From Climacteris rufus (lineage: Eukaryota > Chordata > Aves > Passeriformes > Climacteridae): a stretch of DNA of 64,000 nt. Positions 37,793 to 52,106 of this stretch are shown here, piece by piece. The translations under genes were made by a program, and so were the position numbers. The first letter of the stretch is position 1, and each line of letters opens with the position of its first letter. Below the pieces are notes generated by a model, which saw only the letters and a program-made list of their open reading frames with translations, was not told the origin of the DNA and did no database searches. The stretch lies in NCBI GenBank assembly GCA_013398175.1, contig VZRZ01006827.1, forward strand, positions 2,016,742 through 2,080,741, written 5' to 3'.

Positions 37793-40700
37793 GCCTGTGG
37801 GAAGCAGGAGGGCAGGTCACAAGAGGACTTTCCTTTTCTCCTTTCATGCCATCTGTAATTGTGAGGTCTTGAGCTGCCCATGGGGGGCTCTCTGAGCAGC
37901 ACTGCTGCGGTCTGGAGTGGGCATGGCAGGCTTTGTCCATGAGCTCACCACCCAAGTTTATTTATTTAGCTGTAGGACACAGGACTACTATTCCACTGAT
38001 CTTGTTCTCTGGTTGAAAAATGCAACCTGATTCTGCTGGGTTTAGGGCTGGTTGATGCTGTAAACCCTCCAGTGTTTCTCCATGTACTCTGTGTCTGGAA
38101 GAAACAGATTATAAAGTGCCTTTAAGCAGGGGAAAGCTTTAGAAAGAATTTAAAAAATGTATTATATTAATGTAGCGAGTCATTTAAAGGTGACAGCCTT
38201 AAGTTCAATACCTGAGTAGCTCAATTAAAAGTAAGTGCAGTTAAAAATAAGTTCAATTACTGCATTACTCATGTTATGTAATGTCTTCAGAAACGTTTAA
38301 CTTTGAGAGCAAAGTTAGCAATAAAATTATTAATCTGAAGCATGTGTTCTTTTGCGATATTTCTGCTATCATGCAGTGATACTTTTATTTCATGTGAAAT
38401 GTAGGTAAGGAAAAGATTGCCTTTTCTGCTTTTGTAATGGAGGATAGGATCAGTGTGATCTGAAAGGGTTTTTTTTCTCATGTGTACAAGGTCCTGTCAA
38501 GAACTTTATATTCAATTCCAAAGTCAGCTGAAGCTTGACAAGGTGTTAGGTCAGTGAGCAGTTCAGCAGGCAGTACATTTACAAAATACCATTGAGGTAT
38601 GGGATTGTGTCTGCAAGAAAGCTGATAGGGGGTCATGCCAGGTGACTGCAAGTTGAACAAGAGTCTTTCAGAAAGAAGTGACTGTTGTGAATTACTGTGG
38701 CCAAGTTTCTGAAAAATTGGCTGACAGATTGACCTTACACAGGTTGGCAGATGTTTTCCTTCCCCAGTGCTTCTGATAGATGGGATTATAGCTGGGTGAC
38801 AATCTTTCTCATACCATCCCTCAGCACATAGTAAAACCTCGTGCATAGTCTTTTTCCTGAGAAAGTCATATAGTCCTGTTTTTACAGACAATATATGTTC
38901 ATTTCTGTAGAAAGGACTAAGGGTAAACTTTGTGCATCATGAAAAACAATTGCAGTTTTAGAATTAAGGAGATGAGATGAGCTGTGGCCAATTGCAATAA
39001 GAAAGGAAAAAAAGAATGCTCATACATTTATAGTATCCTGAACTTTTAAAAATGAGAAAGCAGAGAAGGAATTAACCCTTTGTGTGAATTAAGAACATAT
39101 ATGGCCTTTGTATACACTGAATGTGAATTTAGTTTCAGTGAAAGTTATCACTGAATTCTAAATTGCGGATATTCAGAGATTGGATTAAAGTAACTGATTT
39201 GATAAATATATTTTTGATTGAAGATAGTATGTAAAACATTTTTATATATACCACTCAACTCTGAGAAGGAAAAAACAGTTACAGAACTGATAGGAACACC
39301 AAATATCTCAGGTATATTTGGACAGCAATTTTTAGGACTTATGAATTTTTATGAGTCATCTCTCTATTTGGCCTAATGATTTGGTTCTGATATATTTATC
39401 TATAAAATAAATTATTAACTGGAAGACCTGGGAAGAAAAATTTTAAAAAGGCTCAATATAATCAATGATTAAATTGTTTTTATCTTGACTGTCTTAGATT
39501 TACTTTTTAAAACTCCAGGTGGAGACCCATAATGGAAAAATACATTACGAGAGCAATAAGTTTTGACAGTTGCAAAGGCAGGAGCAAATCCAAACTCCAG
39601 CAGTTTATGGAAAAGAGAGTGTGTCACAATCTGTTCCTTGCCATGGCTTGATCACTGAAGGAGTTATTGTCAGTTGTCATCAAATTAAGACCATGTCCTG
39701 TTTTCAACAGGGAGGGGTGCCACACAAGGAGATGTAAAGCACCATGAACATTATCAGGAATTAGAGAAAATGCTATCTAACAGATTCTATTCTTATCTAA
39801 TATTAATTTTCTCACAAATCTTGGTCCACTTCAGCTCTAACTCATCTACATATTTGACTTCTAGGCACACAACCTACTTTATTGATTGAGGCGTTACAAT
39901 CATATTTGGAAATTTATTCCCAGATTTCTGTTCATGTAATTGTACTTATGACTGCTGTGATTCATCAAAAGCCTTTTGTAAGCTGGCTCATACTGCTTTG
40001 TAAATAAAGAAAAATATTTCTGGTTGGTGGTTAACTACTCACAGAAATTTAACAAAAATACTATTTCTAAACCCAGAACTTTCAGGATTTAGAATTGTGT
40101 TCATAAAGGATTAGAAGGAAGAGATGAGTCCATTGGGACCCATGGTTTTCAGTGCTGTTTTTATTCTGACGATTAGATATAATATGAAGATGTGCTCTTG
40201 GCTCTTTCTTTCAAGGAGTGTACAAGACAGCTTTATGGAGTTATGTCTAACCAGGCATTTCCCTTGAGAAAGAATGATATACGTGGTTTAATTAGTTATT
40301 TTTATGTTGTTGGGACGTAGTTGGGGTCATTTTAACAAAAAAAGCATTTTGCATGTGGAAGGCTTGATGTTGTATTTGTTTGCTTTTTTTTTTTTTTTCA
40401 CTGACTAGGCTGCCCATCAGTTTTTTAATTGCCCTACTAGTAGACTATTCTCTTGTTTCTCAATAGACTGCTGCCCATGTATTTGAGTTTTCTCTTTGTG
40501 GATGTTGCATCATCACAGGAGCAGAGTACACAACCACTTTTAATTGTCCAGATGCTGTGTATTGCTCAAAGACAAACCCAATTAATGACATGTTAAGATC
40601 TTAGAGTCGCTTTAGGATTTTATAGGCAGTTTTGATGATGAAATATCAGTTTAGGATTTGTTTATAAAGATTGTTTTCTACAGAACTTTCAGTGAATCTG

Positions 40701-43700
40701 CTTGACTCTGGACAAAATGGCATTCATGAAACGAAACTGTCTCTCTTCCTGAACTGTTTGTTGGTTTGAATCCTCAAAACTACTGTGACATTCAGAAAAA
40801 CTTCAGCACCATATTCAGACTGGAATGTTCTTACAAATCCAACTTTCAGTATACTTGCAACACTTGCAAATGTAACTTACAGATAGATGCAACGTTTTTT
40901 ACATATGCAGGGAGATTTTAAAAAATATTTATTTTTATTTTCTCTTTGTGGTTTTTAAAATGAATAAATGGTAATGGGACATTGAGTGTCAGGGCATGAG
41001 TGAAGAAAGAAAAAATTTTATGAAAGAATATTCATGGATGTCCTTTCACTGAGAAGTTGTCAGTCACAGGAGCTAAATTTAGGCACAGTTTTCTTATAGG
41101 TTATTTCTATAATCAAGCTGGTTTACGTGTATTCAGAAAATTTGTGTCTCTTCTGTGCCTTCTCTTAAACTGTAGGAACATCGAATTAATATCCAGTGTT
41201 TTATGTAGTGCATAAAACATAGCTGAAAGCCTATCTTGCATACTTTGCATGTTTTTCTGAATTGGTAAGGTATCAGAGAATAATTTATGAAAAAACAGTA
41301 GGCCTTGACCTTGCACAAGGCTGTTATTCAGTAAATGAGTTAGAGCATGGACTGCCTTTTATGAAAAAAAAATCTGTTAAGAGATGTGACATCCTACAAT
41401 GCAGTTACTGCATTTTTATAGTCTCCTACCATTTCTTCTGATTCTGCTATAAAAAGCACAAGAAATTCAAATGGTATCAATGGGTAGACAGCTTCCCTCC
41501 ATCTCCATGTACTAATCTGCCAAATTCAGACAATCAATATGTGATTAATGTTGTCTTTCAGAGTTTATCGGCCTTCCACCAGAAATACAATGTAGCTCAG
41601 AAGAATAAGTGAGACCTGTGTTTTGTTCAATCCAAGTAAGCATAAATTGAGAACAATCAGCTGGGTGCCTACGAGCAACATATGTATAAACATGGCAGGT
41701 TTACATGTTGTTTTCAATGATATTTTGTTTTTGTTAATTGTCTAAAGTCTTGCCAGAAAGATGAAGTGGCAGATGAACACAGATTTTCATTGGCATCTGA
41801 TGAACACTACAGCTGCCATCTCCTCTGAGGATTGCCTTCACTTTATGACCATTTAGAAAGCTTGGCATCATAGGCTTTATTACAACCAAAAGCATTACGT
41901 GCCAAGAGAGGGTGTGCTGAAAACTAACAATGCATGAAAGAAAGACAAGTAGTACACGTGCCTCAACATTTCTGGTACAACTAGTCCTTGTTAATATGCC
42001 TGCTATGGAAGAGCCTGATGGCAGATGTAGGTGTTTTAGCAAGCAGGGCTGTGGAGACTGGTGCTTCTTCCTTGCAGATCAATGCTCATCCAGGCTCTGA
42101 TGGAACATACCACAGCACATCCTTCCAGCCCATATGAGAGCCTTCCTCAGGAGGGGTGGGGGGCTTCTGGGTCTCCATCCAGTAGGGGTCCAGCATCAGA
42201 TCCTGAATACATGAGATGCTAAAGCCTGGGACATGCCCACAATGGACAGTTGTTTAGGAGGACAAATCTCTCCCAGACATTGGACTTGAGTCAGCACACA
42301 TGTGACCTGTTTACTCAGGTGTGCATCTGTCCAGATGCATGTTTATTTTAAAAAAAAATTTAATTAAAGTTTATAATCTTGTGTAACATGGTGTATAAGA
42401 TAATTTTTCCTTTTGGGGTGAGGGAGAAGTAGAAGTAACTTTTTTTGTCTTAAGCCCCGAACCTGAAGACATTAACTGGGTAATTTTGATGATAATACAG
42501 CATCAAAATAAAAGTCAATTGATGGTTCACAAAGCTATCTGTGGACATGGAGCATTTAGACACCAAACCTGAAAAAGGCCTCATAGCTGAGGCTATAGCA
42601 CGACTGGGGAAAGGTAGGAGAGTACACTTGACCTGCTGCTTGCACGTTCCCCAGAGTGTGACCAGGGCTGGCCTGGCACTGGAGCAGCAAGTGGGCACTA
42701 AAGGCAAACCAGTCCCCTGAAATGGGATGCAAAAAGAGAAAGTTAAATTAAGCCTACTTGCTGTGCTGAAAATCATTACTGTGCCACTGAGCAGACACAT
42801 TCAGATGTATCCTGAGCTATCTTCTTTTCCCATCTGTGAAGTCTCCTGAGATTTTTTCCCGTTTCACAGATGATGCCTCAGATCAATTGCACTGTTCTGC
42901 ATTATGGAGAATATCTGATTAAAACAGATAAAATGAGACTTGTGGTATTTGAAATGTGGCAGTTGACATTCAGGCAGCAAATTAAGATGGGGGAGAAAAA
43001 GAGAATTCTCTGATTTTAAATCTACTTACACTTAGAATACATCTGCATGGTTAGTGTTGCTTTTCATTCCTCAGCCAGTAAAAAGCATCTGGGTGCTTTG
43101 TTTCACATTGTGGTTTTACCCTGATGTTTGTTCCATGTATTGCTGCTGTGTGTGCTGTTACATATTACTCTATGGGAAAAAACTCAAAATAAATGCAAAC
43201 AGGTTTAGTGAGAATGCTCTTGATTTTGAAAATCAAAATAATAGCTAGTTGTTAAGAAAGAAAACGATTTTAAATGCCATGCTTACCACAGGTGAAAGTA
43301 AGTTTTAAATCATCTGTGTTGAGTCTATTTTAAGCTAGTAAATGCTGTGTATATGTAATAAAATGAATAAGGCAAGATTTACTGCATAGTTTCCAAATCA
43401 GTAAGTCCCACTTAAGGAGACAGATTCAGTCTTCAATTTTTTTTTAAGAAAAACTGCCTTAAAGAAAGAAGTGTTGACATGATATCTGTTGTGACAGAAA
43501 CTGAAATATGAATCGATTGTTTTTTGTATGATCCTACATTCATTCTAATGCAAGTCTATTCCACTTGGTTATAGAAACAGTGAGTCAAAATCCAGAATAT
43601 CCAATCCACAGAAATTCTAATATTCTTACTTTCTCCCTTCCCTCCTTGAATTTATTTTGAGCACTTTCTGGAGTCACAAAGCTTAAAGTCATAAAGCTTA

Positions 43701-45579
43701 AAATATTGCTATCAGAATTTGTTTCTGGACACTTGAAATATTTCATCTTGGTTGGACTTCTTGTTTTCATTGTATTTTGTTATATTATTTTGATTCGTTT
43801 TGTTTTGGTTTAAATGTTTATGGTTTTAATTATTTCTTAGAATTTGTATATTAAAGTAACACGAGTTGATGATTGGCAATACAGACGGTGTTTCAGTAAT
43901 TGAAATGATAATTGGTGTTTTCGCTTGCTCAGAGGTAAGTGGTGTTCTCAATGGTGTTTTGTGTTCTACTTGATTTTTTAAATTATATTTTCCAAAGCAC
44001 CAAGTCGTTACAAAACAAAACAAATGCAATATTTCCGATTCAGATATGTTCAGAATTATTTTCTAAACAAAATTTTTGACATAAATTCTTGACTTTGGGA
44101 CTTTTTTTTTTTCTAAAAAATTGACGGTTTTTTGATAAAGAAACACTAATAATAATGTTTTATCAGCCTCAGTTTTTGATTTCTGTTGTGTTTATCAGAT
44201 TTTAAGACAAGGTATTCTTCCTCAGGGCAAGTTTCATACTGGGGCAAGCAAATGAACCTTTTAAAATGCTTCTTTGTTTTTTTTCAAATTACTCTTCAGC
44301 ATGCGTGTGGTTTTAACACTAGTGAAAGTCCAGTAATAACAATAAAATAAATCAAAGTACATACTAAAAAGAGAACAGTAAAAAACACGACAATAAAAAT
44401 GCAGGCAACTTCAGGAAGAATTCAGTCAGCTGGGATAATGACAAACAACACTGATTGCAGGCTGCTGGGTGAACTGAAGTGAGGCATACTTTGCGCACAA
44501 TTGTTAGGCATTTATTCCAATAGCATAGAAAATATAACATACATGCACTGTATAGTGCATTTGTTTTTATACAGAGGAACTAAAGAATGAGTTGTCAGAT
44601 AGAAATAAAATTACAAGACTTAAAAATTAACCACATTAGGCATCTTGGTGGGGGGAACATTCCATTTATTCACCTGGGCTCATGTTCATACAACTTGCGT
44701 AGGCATCACCTTGTGTTTTGCACCATGGTCCTGCAACACGCCTGACAATCACCATTAATTCAAGAGCAACCCCAAAGAGCTTTATATTCACTTAGCCAAG
44801 CTTTTCATACCTAAGGGAGACAAGTGTTTTTCAGAGTGTCATGTAGACCATTAAAATAGGACTATTATGACTCTCTTCAAGACATTTTCATGACTTCAGG
44901 TTGTTATCTTGACTCTCAGTGAGCACTGTGGGAGTCTTTTGGTCATGCTAAATAATCACTGTTGAATGCTAGCTTGTTGTAATTTAATAAACCACCTTTG
45001 GGGCTATAAAAATAACCCTTTGATGGCAGGCCTAAGGTGAGATGATATTTTTATTCATTAGGGCTTTGACAGAATTAAATTAACACTGGCTCTGGATGCA
45101 GTTTTGCCGCAGGTAATGTAGCCACTTTTTTAGGGAAAAATAAGCTATTCGGGTCTAAAGCACATAAGCAAGCGTAAACCTGTATTCCTCTGGTATGTGT
45201 GGCTCTTTAACAGTTCATTTCTAAATTGTGCAGCTAAAGCTGGATAGAACCTAGTCTGTCCACAAGCCCCTTCTTCATGGAGTTCTGCTTATACTTCAGA
45301 TGTGCTTTTGATCCCACTTCAAAATGCAGGTCCTAAAACCACCAGTGACTTGAAAGCATGGGATCATGCTACCCTCCTACCCTGAAAGGCAGGTAATGGG
45401 GAAAAAAATGTAATGCAGTGGCAATTGACACACCTTTGTGAAGATTTGCTTTGCTGATACAAAAGGGCTACACAGTAATGTTCCTAGAGAAGTGACAAAT
45501 GTGAGACCTAGAAAGCAACTAATGTGGAAAAAGATGCAACATACAAATCAGAAAAATAATGCAGCTTTGTTTCCTGCAG
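37793..45579. other. Unassigned AT-rich noncoding DNA
   Basis: Intron-like DNA with no gene I can support. It contains a 137-codon minus-strand frame at 38478-38891 preceded by an acceptor-like sequence (discussed as a finding), a poly(T) run near 40384-40399, and a 15-bp tandem repeat at 43674. A stretch at 44950-45130 has a mixed non-repetitive look that could be conserved noncoding DNA. Confidence 0.55.
43674..43703. repeat. 15-bp tandem duplication
   Basis: TCACAAAGCTTAAAG at 43674-43688 is followed by TCATAAAGCTTAAAA at 43689-43703, with two mismatches. It lies in AT-rich DNA and could be replication slippage. Confidence 0.8.
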
Positions 45580-48500
45580 TCTTTGCTTGAGATAGCGACC
45601 TCAAGGAGGTGGCTTATAAGAGTGATCCCTGACTCACTGGAAGTTGCTCGAATAGCTGGCAAATGTGACAGGGAGGCAGATTCCATCTACAAATATCTTG
45701 GGGCAAATGAAATTGCAAGAGAGAATAAAACTAGAAATATCATTGTGTCACTGTGTAAATCTTTGGTGAAAGCACACCCTGAACATCATGGGCATTTGTG
45801 ATGCTGCTTCTTAGAACTTTCTTAATGTGCATTTCAGGTATTCATCCTTTGAAAAAGGCAAGGAACAGAGGAGTGACCAGGCATGATTGGAGATAGACAA
45901 CAACTTATTAGCAAGAAGCAGCAGTGTAAACTAGGTCTGCCAAACTCAGGAATAGAAACAACAGAAAGGGGGGGTATGATAGAGCTCTGTAGTATCATGC
46001 GTGGAAGGAGAGGTAAAGGGAAGTGGTTGTTCATGATCTCTTTCAATACACAACTTTCAGGGATAACATGTTTCAGACAAAGAAAAAGAGCTAGGCCTTC
46101 ATCAACTGTATGTCTAAGCTCTGTGGTTTCTTTCCATGGAAAATTATATATGCCAAAATTGGATTTAAGTTCAGACATCCACTGGACAAAATTTGTTATA
46201 GAAAATGAGAGAAAGGTAACATTTAGGGAACAGTTTCTGAAACTACTACAGATCTTGAAAATCGTGTCATCTGTCCAATATTTGGGAGGAAGCAAGGTGA
46301 GAGGAGCAATCATGCAAAGTCTCAGAAAACTGAGTTCAGAAAACTGAACACATGTATCTTGTCAAGATGCACAGTATCAGTCTTTCTCTCCAGACAGTGC
46401 AGTTCCTGGGAAGTTCTGTAAGTAGTAGCTTTTCTCTTTGCTTGCTTAAAGGCTTGCAGTTGTGAGGGTTTTTTTATATCTGGTGTAGTCTGAAGTATAT
46501 CAACATTTTCACAGCTACCTTTGAAGCATAATCTGAGCTTAGATATGATTTCACAGTCATGTGCTACCAGTGGCAAGGGATTTGATGCTGCATTAAAAGA
46601 GGTGATATTTAAACTTCTGAAAACTGATTTAACCTGGTGTGGGAATCCTAATGATGTTGTAATATTTTCCACCAAGTTAAAGATGCTCTCTGGATGTATT
46701 TGTTACCTAAGTAATGCCCAGGGTGAGGGGAAAAAAAGGGAACTGCCTTTAGACTATGCTTTTTGGCATGTGTGCAGAGGACAGCTGAACAATTTTTCTC
46801 TCATGCTCCTTCATTTCCACCTGGGATTCAGAGTAAGCAGAAGGGTCCATCATGTCATCAAGCATAGCTGTCTCTCTGCTGAGTCTCTAATTAAAATGGG
46901 TTCCCATGAGAAACCTTTTACATTGCTTCCCTTTCTCAGCACCCCGTTATCAAGGCTATCTTAAAAATGTGGAAAAAGCTGCAACTGTCTGCAGAGCATC
47001 ATTGACTTTAGTGGGAAATGTGGCAATTTGCACAAGGTGAGGAAAGAGTGCTTAGCTTATTAAGGTGAACAAATTAGTTCGCTTTCTCCTTTCCTGTGTG
47101 TAAAAGTTGAAAGGAACTAAATATGTAATTTTCCCATTTATGTACTGCTCCTTACAGTCTCATTTTCTGCTCTCTGCTCATGCTTCCAAAGTGCTTCCTT
47201 ATGACCTTGCTTATCTGTGCCTTGATGACTGCAGACTTTCCAGAGCTGTTTTACTTTTGTGGCCCTACTTGGTATGGCAGCTGAGATTTTCTTCCTCACT
47301 TCTTTCTCTGTGCTCACCTGTATTTAGCCTGCTCTGAAAAGGACCTTGAGGAAAGGGTCTACCTCAGTCTGCTCCTCAGGCCTCTACATAGGGCTGAAAC
47401 AAAATAAAAGACCCGCATAGAAAAGAGAAATAGATGGAGTAATTGTTCTTCAACATGATCATTGACATCCTAATGATACAAAACTGAAAGGACTTCTTGC
47501 ACCTGCCAGCACTACTTTGTTATCCCAGGGAAGATCTACAAAGTGGGTCAGGACACTTGAGGCTAGCTAAGCACTGTTAGATAATGGATTGGTTATACAA
47601 CTTTGTAACTCTGCGTTGTATTATTATTGCCTTCTCATATGCATATAATCCCTGTCTGGAGACAAACACTTCAGAAAAGAACGTATAAATAAATGCTTAT
47701 AACCCAAAGTGGTACAAGGTGGAAGAAAATTTGGGCTGACACGAGCCTGATGGTCACTATAGGAATGCCTTCCCAGGTGGAGAGGTGTCTCAGTCCCAGC
47801 ACAGCATAATTTGGACATGTTGCCTTTCTGACCCAAATTCAGGTGTCTTCTCCATCAGTACCAGAGCCATGTTGCTGTGCTCAGTTGCACAGCAGAGGTG
47901 CTTGGTGCACAACTACTGGTGAGGGCTAACACATGGCCAAAGCAGAAGCCCTATCAGATGCCTCTGCAGAGTGATTTCTGAGCAGTGCATGATGTTGTTG
48001 TTCATCTATGTGGCATCTGATGAGCCAACAAAAAAAATATCAGTCACACAAGACTTTGCATGCAGGCACACTAGTGTTTTGAACTTTTAATAATTTCTCC
48101 CTCCTTGTTCTTCTTTATGTTTGATTTTATTGCTTTGTGACTTGCAAGTACTTCATTACCCACTTCTAATGTTCTCATATGCAGGTTTTATCTGGAGCAT
48201 TATAAATCCTTAAGTGGCAAAAGCATATTACCACTTTATAAGAGATAAAATATGCTCAATGCAGAAGAAATTTCGTAATAAAAAGACATATTTAGGAGCA
48301 ATAGAAGTTATCCAGAAGCAGAATAGAGGCTGCTCTTCTCTGCTGGCAAACTGAACAGCTGAGATGTATTGGTAAGAAGGCAGTGAAGGTGTTTGTCTTA
48401 CATGAACCTGCAAGCTCAGAGTCATGAACGAACAAAAGATCAGCAAGAAGAGCAACTCCTTGTGGAGACAAAAATCTTGAATGTGAAAAAAGATAGAAAT

Positions 48501-51500
48501 GCAGGTAAGGAAGAGAAAGGCATGTGAAGACTTGAAAATACAGAGGTTTTTTGCTGCATGCAGAAAATTAAAAGAGCTGAGTGGTATGTACAATACTTGA
48601 AGGCTCAAATCTCATCCAGCTTCAAAACACTAAACTTCTACTTTTCCCTCTTACTGCAGCCAGCCAGGTGCAGGTGACTGAGCCCTGTCCAGAAGCCAGT
48701 CCTCCAAACTGAAAAGTCAGCTATGTTGGACAGTATTCAAGTCTTTCACTTGCATTTGCACTGAAGCCCTGACTCAAAGTGGTGCTTGTGAGCTATTGTA
48801 TTAAGCCAGAGGGAGAGGCAGGAGAAACTCCTGGTTTTTGTAGTGTCTATACTGCCTGTCAGAGCATGCCGATGTGCTTGTACCCAGCTACTGAGTATGA
48901 GTCACTTAAAAATGACCATGCAGCAGGGACAGGTACAACCAGAGTCCATACAGACAGGCATGCAGTGGTAGTGGGATTTTGGTGTCAGCAGCTATATGGC
49001 CAAGCCTGAAGGCAGGAGAAAAACTCCACCAGATATTGAAGTTGAAGACCCAGATTGCAGTGTGCTGCCAAAGAACTTCTGTTTCTTTCTAGGTATCTTG
49101 TGTGGGTATTGTCACACTGCAAAAAGGTAATTGATGTCAACTTTGACATCTACTCTTCAAAGAACTCTTTGCTGTTTTCTCACATCTCTGATCCACAAAC
49201 CCCAGGGTTCATCAGCAACATGGGTTATTTGCAGGAAGAATAGGGAGGGTTTATTCTGGAGTCTGCTTAGTGCCAATAGTTCACCAGGTTTTCATCTCCA
49301 TAAATCGCATGCACTATTCCCGATATATTTTCTACTTCTGGTTCCCCCTCCCTTTGTCTCTGCTTTTCAGCATGTTATCTGGGGATGTATTTTCAACTGC
49401 CAATATCTCTTTTAAAAGAACTTTCGCCCGCATGAAAACAAGGTAATGCTGTGGTTTGCTGTGGTATTCCTGTCTTGCATTCTTTTAGACTTGTAGTTTA
49501 TCAAAAGAAATGCACGTAGAAAAGCAAGATCTGACCTTTCTCTGGAAAAATCTGAAAAAATAATTAAAGAAGGACGCTTGCATCTTTGTCCTCCTATACC
49601 CCATTCTCAGGAAAATAATGGAAATTAGTACTCCTAAGTAAAAGAATATCTTCTGTGAAAAAATAACTGCAGTACAAATGAAATTGGGGTGAAGAACTTC
49701 CAAATATACTGTATACATTTGTGACACACTTTGTGTGGTTGATTTTGGGCACTTTTAAGTTTTAAATATGTCTAAAGAAAATTGTAAGTGCAAAATTTTT
49801 AGAAATGCCAGAGCATTCTTCCTCACATAGTTTGAAGGCATGATTTATAGTCTTTCTTTAGTGGAAGAAGCAAAAGGTTGCATATAACCGGCAGCAAGTT
49901 GTTGATTGAACCTAATTTTGGACGTGATCAATCAGCAAATTTTGCAGTTCTTAGGAATAGCAATCTGGCAGCAGTATCCTTGTTTTTGATGTCTGAAAAA
50001 AATGTGCTGTAGATATAGTTTATGAAGCTGAGTCACAGCTGCACAAGAGTTTATAGACTGTTTTCAGAACATGAAATAGCAACTTACTTGAGCCTCAGAG
50101 AAATGTAGCAGTCAGTTTATGTTTGGAACCAGTTCCTGAAATAGATCCCTAATTTCATGACTAAACAAAAGCACACCCTTACTTGAGATCCAGCTAGTAA
50201 GTATGTGCAGATGATAGGCTCAAGTTTAGTGTTGAGTGTTGGCTGACTCCACTGTAAGCTTCAGAGGGATGGTTGTTTCAAATGATGTGACAACCAGTGG
50301 TGATGCTTAAAGAAAATGGCTGTAGTTAATATTTAATGCCTTAGGGATTATTGCACAGTATTTTGAGCTTCACAAGGTTCTAGTGACTGCAAAAGAAGTA
50401 AAGAGCTCATTTTACAGCTGGGGCTTAGCTTCTCACTGTTAAAAGCCCCATATAGCTAACATGTCAAAGAAACATGTTGTCCAGCCAAGCTCATTGCCAT
50501 TCTGTTCACGTGGATTGATATGCTGTCTTTCACAAGAATAAGGTGACTGGGATTTACTCTGTATCCTAAAAATGTGATTTCAACAATCCTTAGAAGCTGG
50601 CAGTTACATTAGCCCTAAAACCAGGAGGTAGGTGAGCAGTTGCTGCAGGAAACTCCTCGTCCTTCCACGTTTCCTGTAGGAGATCAGCTCTGGTGTCAAG
50701 AAGCCAAGTCAAGTATCGAGCGTGCAGCTTTGATTCTGAATGCACAAGGCCATCTTAAAGGAGAGCAGTTTGCACAGCCTTTGCTCATCTGTGCAACCCC
50801 ACTGTTTTCACAAATTGCCTACAGAAGTGGTAGCTCTCTTTCCCTTGGTAGTATATTATGGATCGAAATGTATTAATATTTCAGAGATTTTAAACCTCTT
50901 CTGTGACCTGGAGGTTCACATATATTGACTTCCAGTGGAGCTGGAAGAGCAGAGTCATTAAGGCGTTCTTGGACATTTCAGTGAGGGACCTCTTTTCACA
51001 AAAGTGAACAATCTAATCAATAATATATAACTATTTTGAGTGACTGCACTTTTCAATGTACTAACAATATCCACATTTTCAGTTTTAGGGTCTGCTTTTC
51101 TTTCTGCTCCTCAGTTTGTTTATTTATATCTGGTTAGGATGTTTCATTTGTTTTTAAAAACAAAGATTGTTTGATGAGAAAGGCAGTAAGAGTCACAATT
51201 AAATTAAGTGTAAAAGAGTAGCATGGAACTATCATTCAGCTTTCTTGCCCAAAAGAGATTGTCTAAAGGTTTTCACTGGAGTATGCTCAAAGTAATTCAA
51301 GTGGAGTTGGAGCAATTTCATCAAAGTGAACAGGAGGAAGTCAGAATCAGCAATTTAGTGTAAGATAGCTTTTCTTTCATACAGGAAATCTAAATTTTGC
51401 TTTTCTCTTTGGAAAAGTAAAGCCTGTTTTTCAATCACTATTTCTGTGTAAAAAAATGATTATGTGATAAATATGAGAGTGTTTGGTGTGAAAGACACTT

Positions 51501-52084
51501 TGCAGTGTTGAAGGTTATGTTTCACAGGACTGCTGAAAGTGGAATTTTTTTTCAAGCTTAAGGTCATGTTCTTGTTGTTTGTAACCTTATTCTTTCCTCA
51601 AAACAGACCTTATTGTTCCTTAAAAGCTAGTTAACACCTGATTTGTAGCATCTGTTCTGTATGATGAGACTTTCTAATACTGGTAAAGGCTCAGAAGAAA
51701 ACAAATCATTATTGATAAGTTCTTATCTGTCAATCAGAAAACTGTCATTTAATAAACTCTGTGGTAGTTACCTCATCAATATCATCCTTTGTGAGCCGTG
51801 TGGACATTTTGAAGGAATAGAAGATATTTACTCTTGCAGGACAGTAGTGTGGTAAACCATGACTGTGTATTAATTTAAATATCTATTAATGTGGCTGACT
51901 CTGCAACACAGCACTAAAGATATTAATATTTTTAGTTTTCATGGAAAATTAATCTTTTTTGAGTTTTCCTCTTTCATTTCTCTTTTTTTTTTCCTTTTTC
52001 TTTAAGAAGTTTGTTGCAGCTCCATTTTGAACCATGAAAATTTTATATTTTAGTTATTCCATGATGGTCTCTTGTATCTAACAG
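45580..52084. other. Unassigned DNA upstream of the candidate exon
   Basis: Mostly intron-like. At the left end, 45580-45801, an acceptor-like TTTCCTGCAG is followed by a 74-codon open frame with a protein-like look, treated as a finding and not as a gene. From 45834 to 46347 long frames overlap on opposite strands (159 codons minus, 154 plus), with no recognisable domain. The rest to 52084 shows nothing I can name. Confidence 0.5.
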
Positions 52085-52106
52085 TACTAATTCTTATTCC
52101 TGTCAG
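52085..52106 (+). promoter_or_regulatory. Branch point and 3' splice site
   Basis: TACTAAT at 52085-52091 is one base from the optimal TACTAAC branch-point sequence. The likely branch adenosine is 52090, 17 nt before the exon. A pyrimidine-rich stretch follows and ends in TGTCAG at 52101-52106. Spacing and composition fit a working vertebrate acceptor. Confidence 0.6.

Noticed and set aside
6929..41401. 17-bp word GTGACATCCTACAATGC shared near 6934 and 41386
   Set aside because: A 17-mer match in 64 kb is only mildly unlikely by chance and no flanking similarity extends it.
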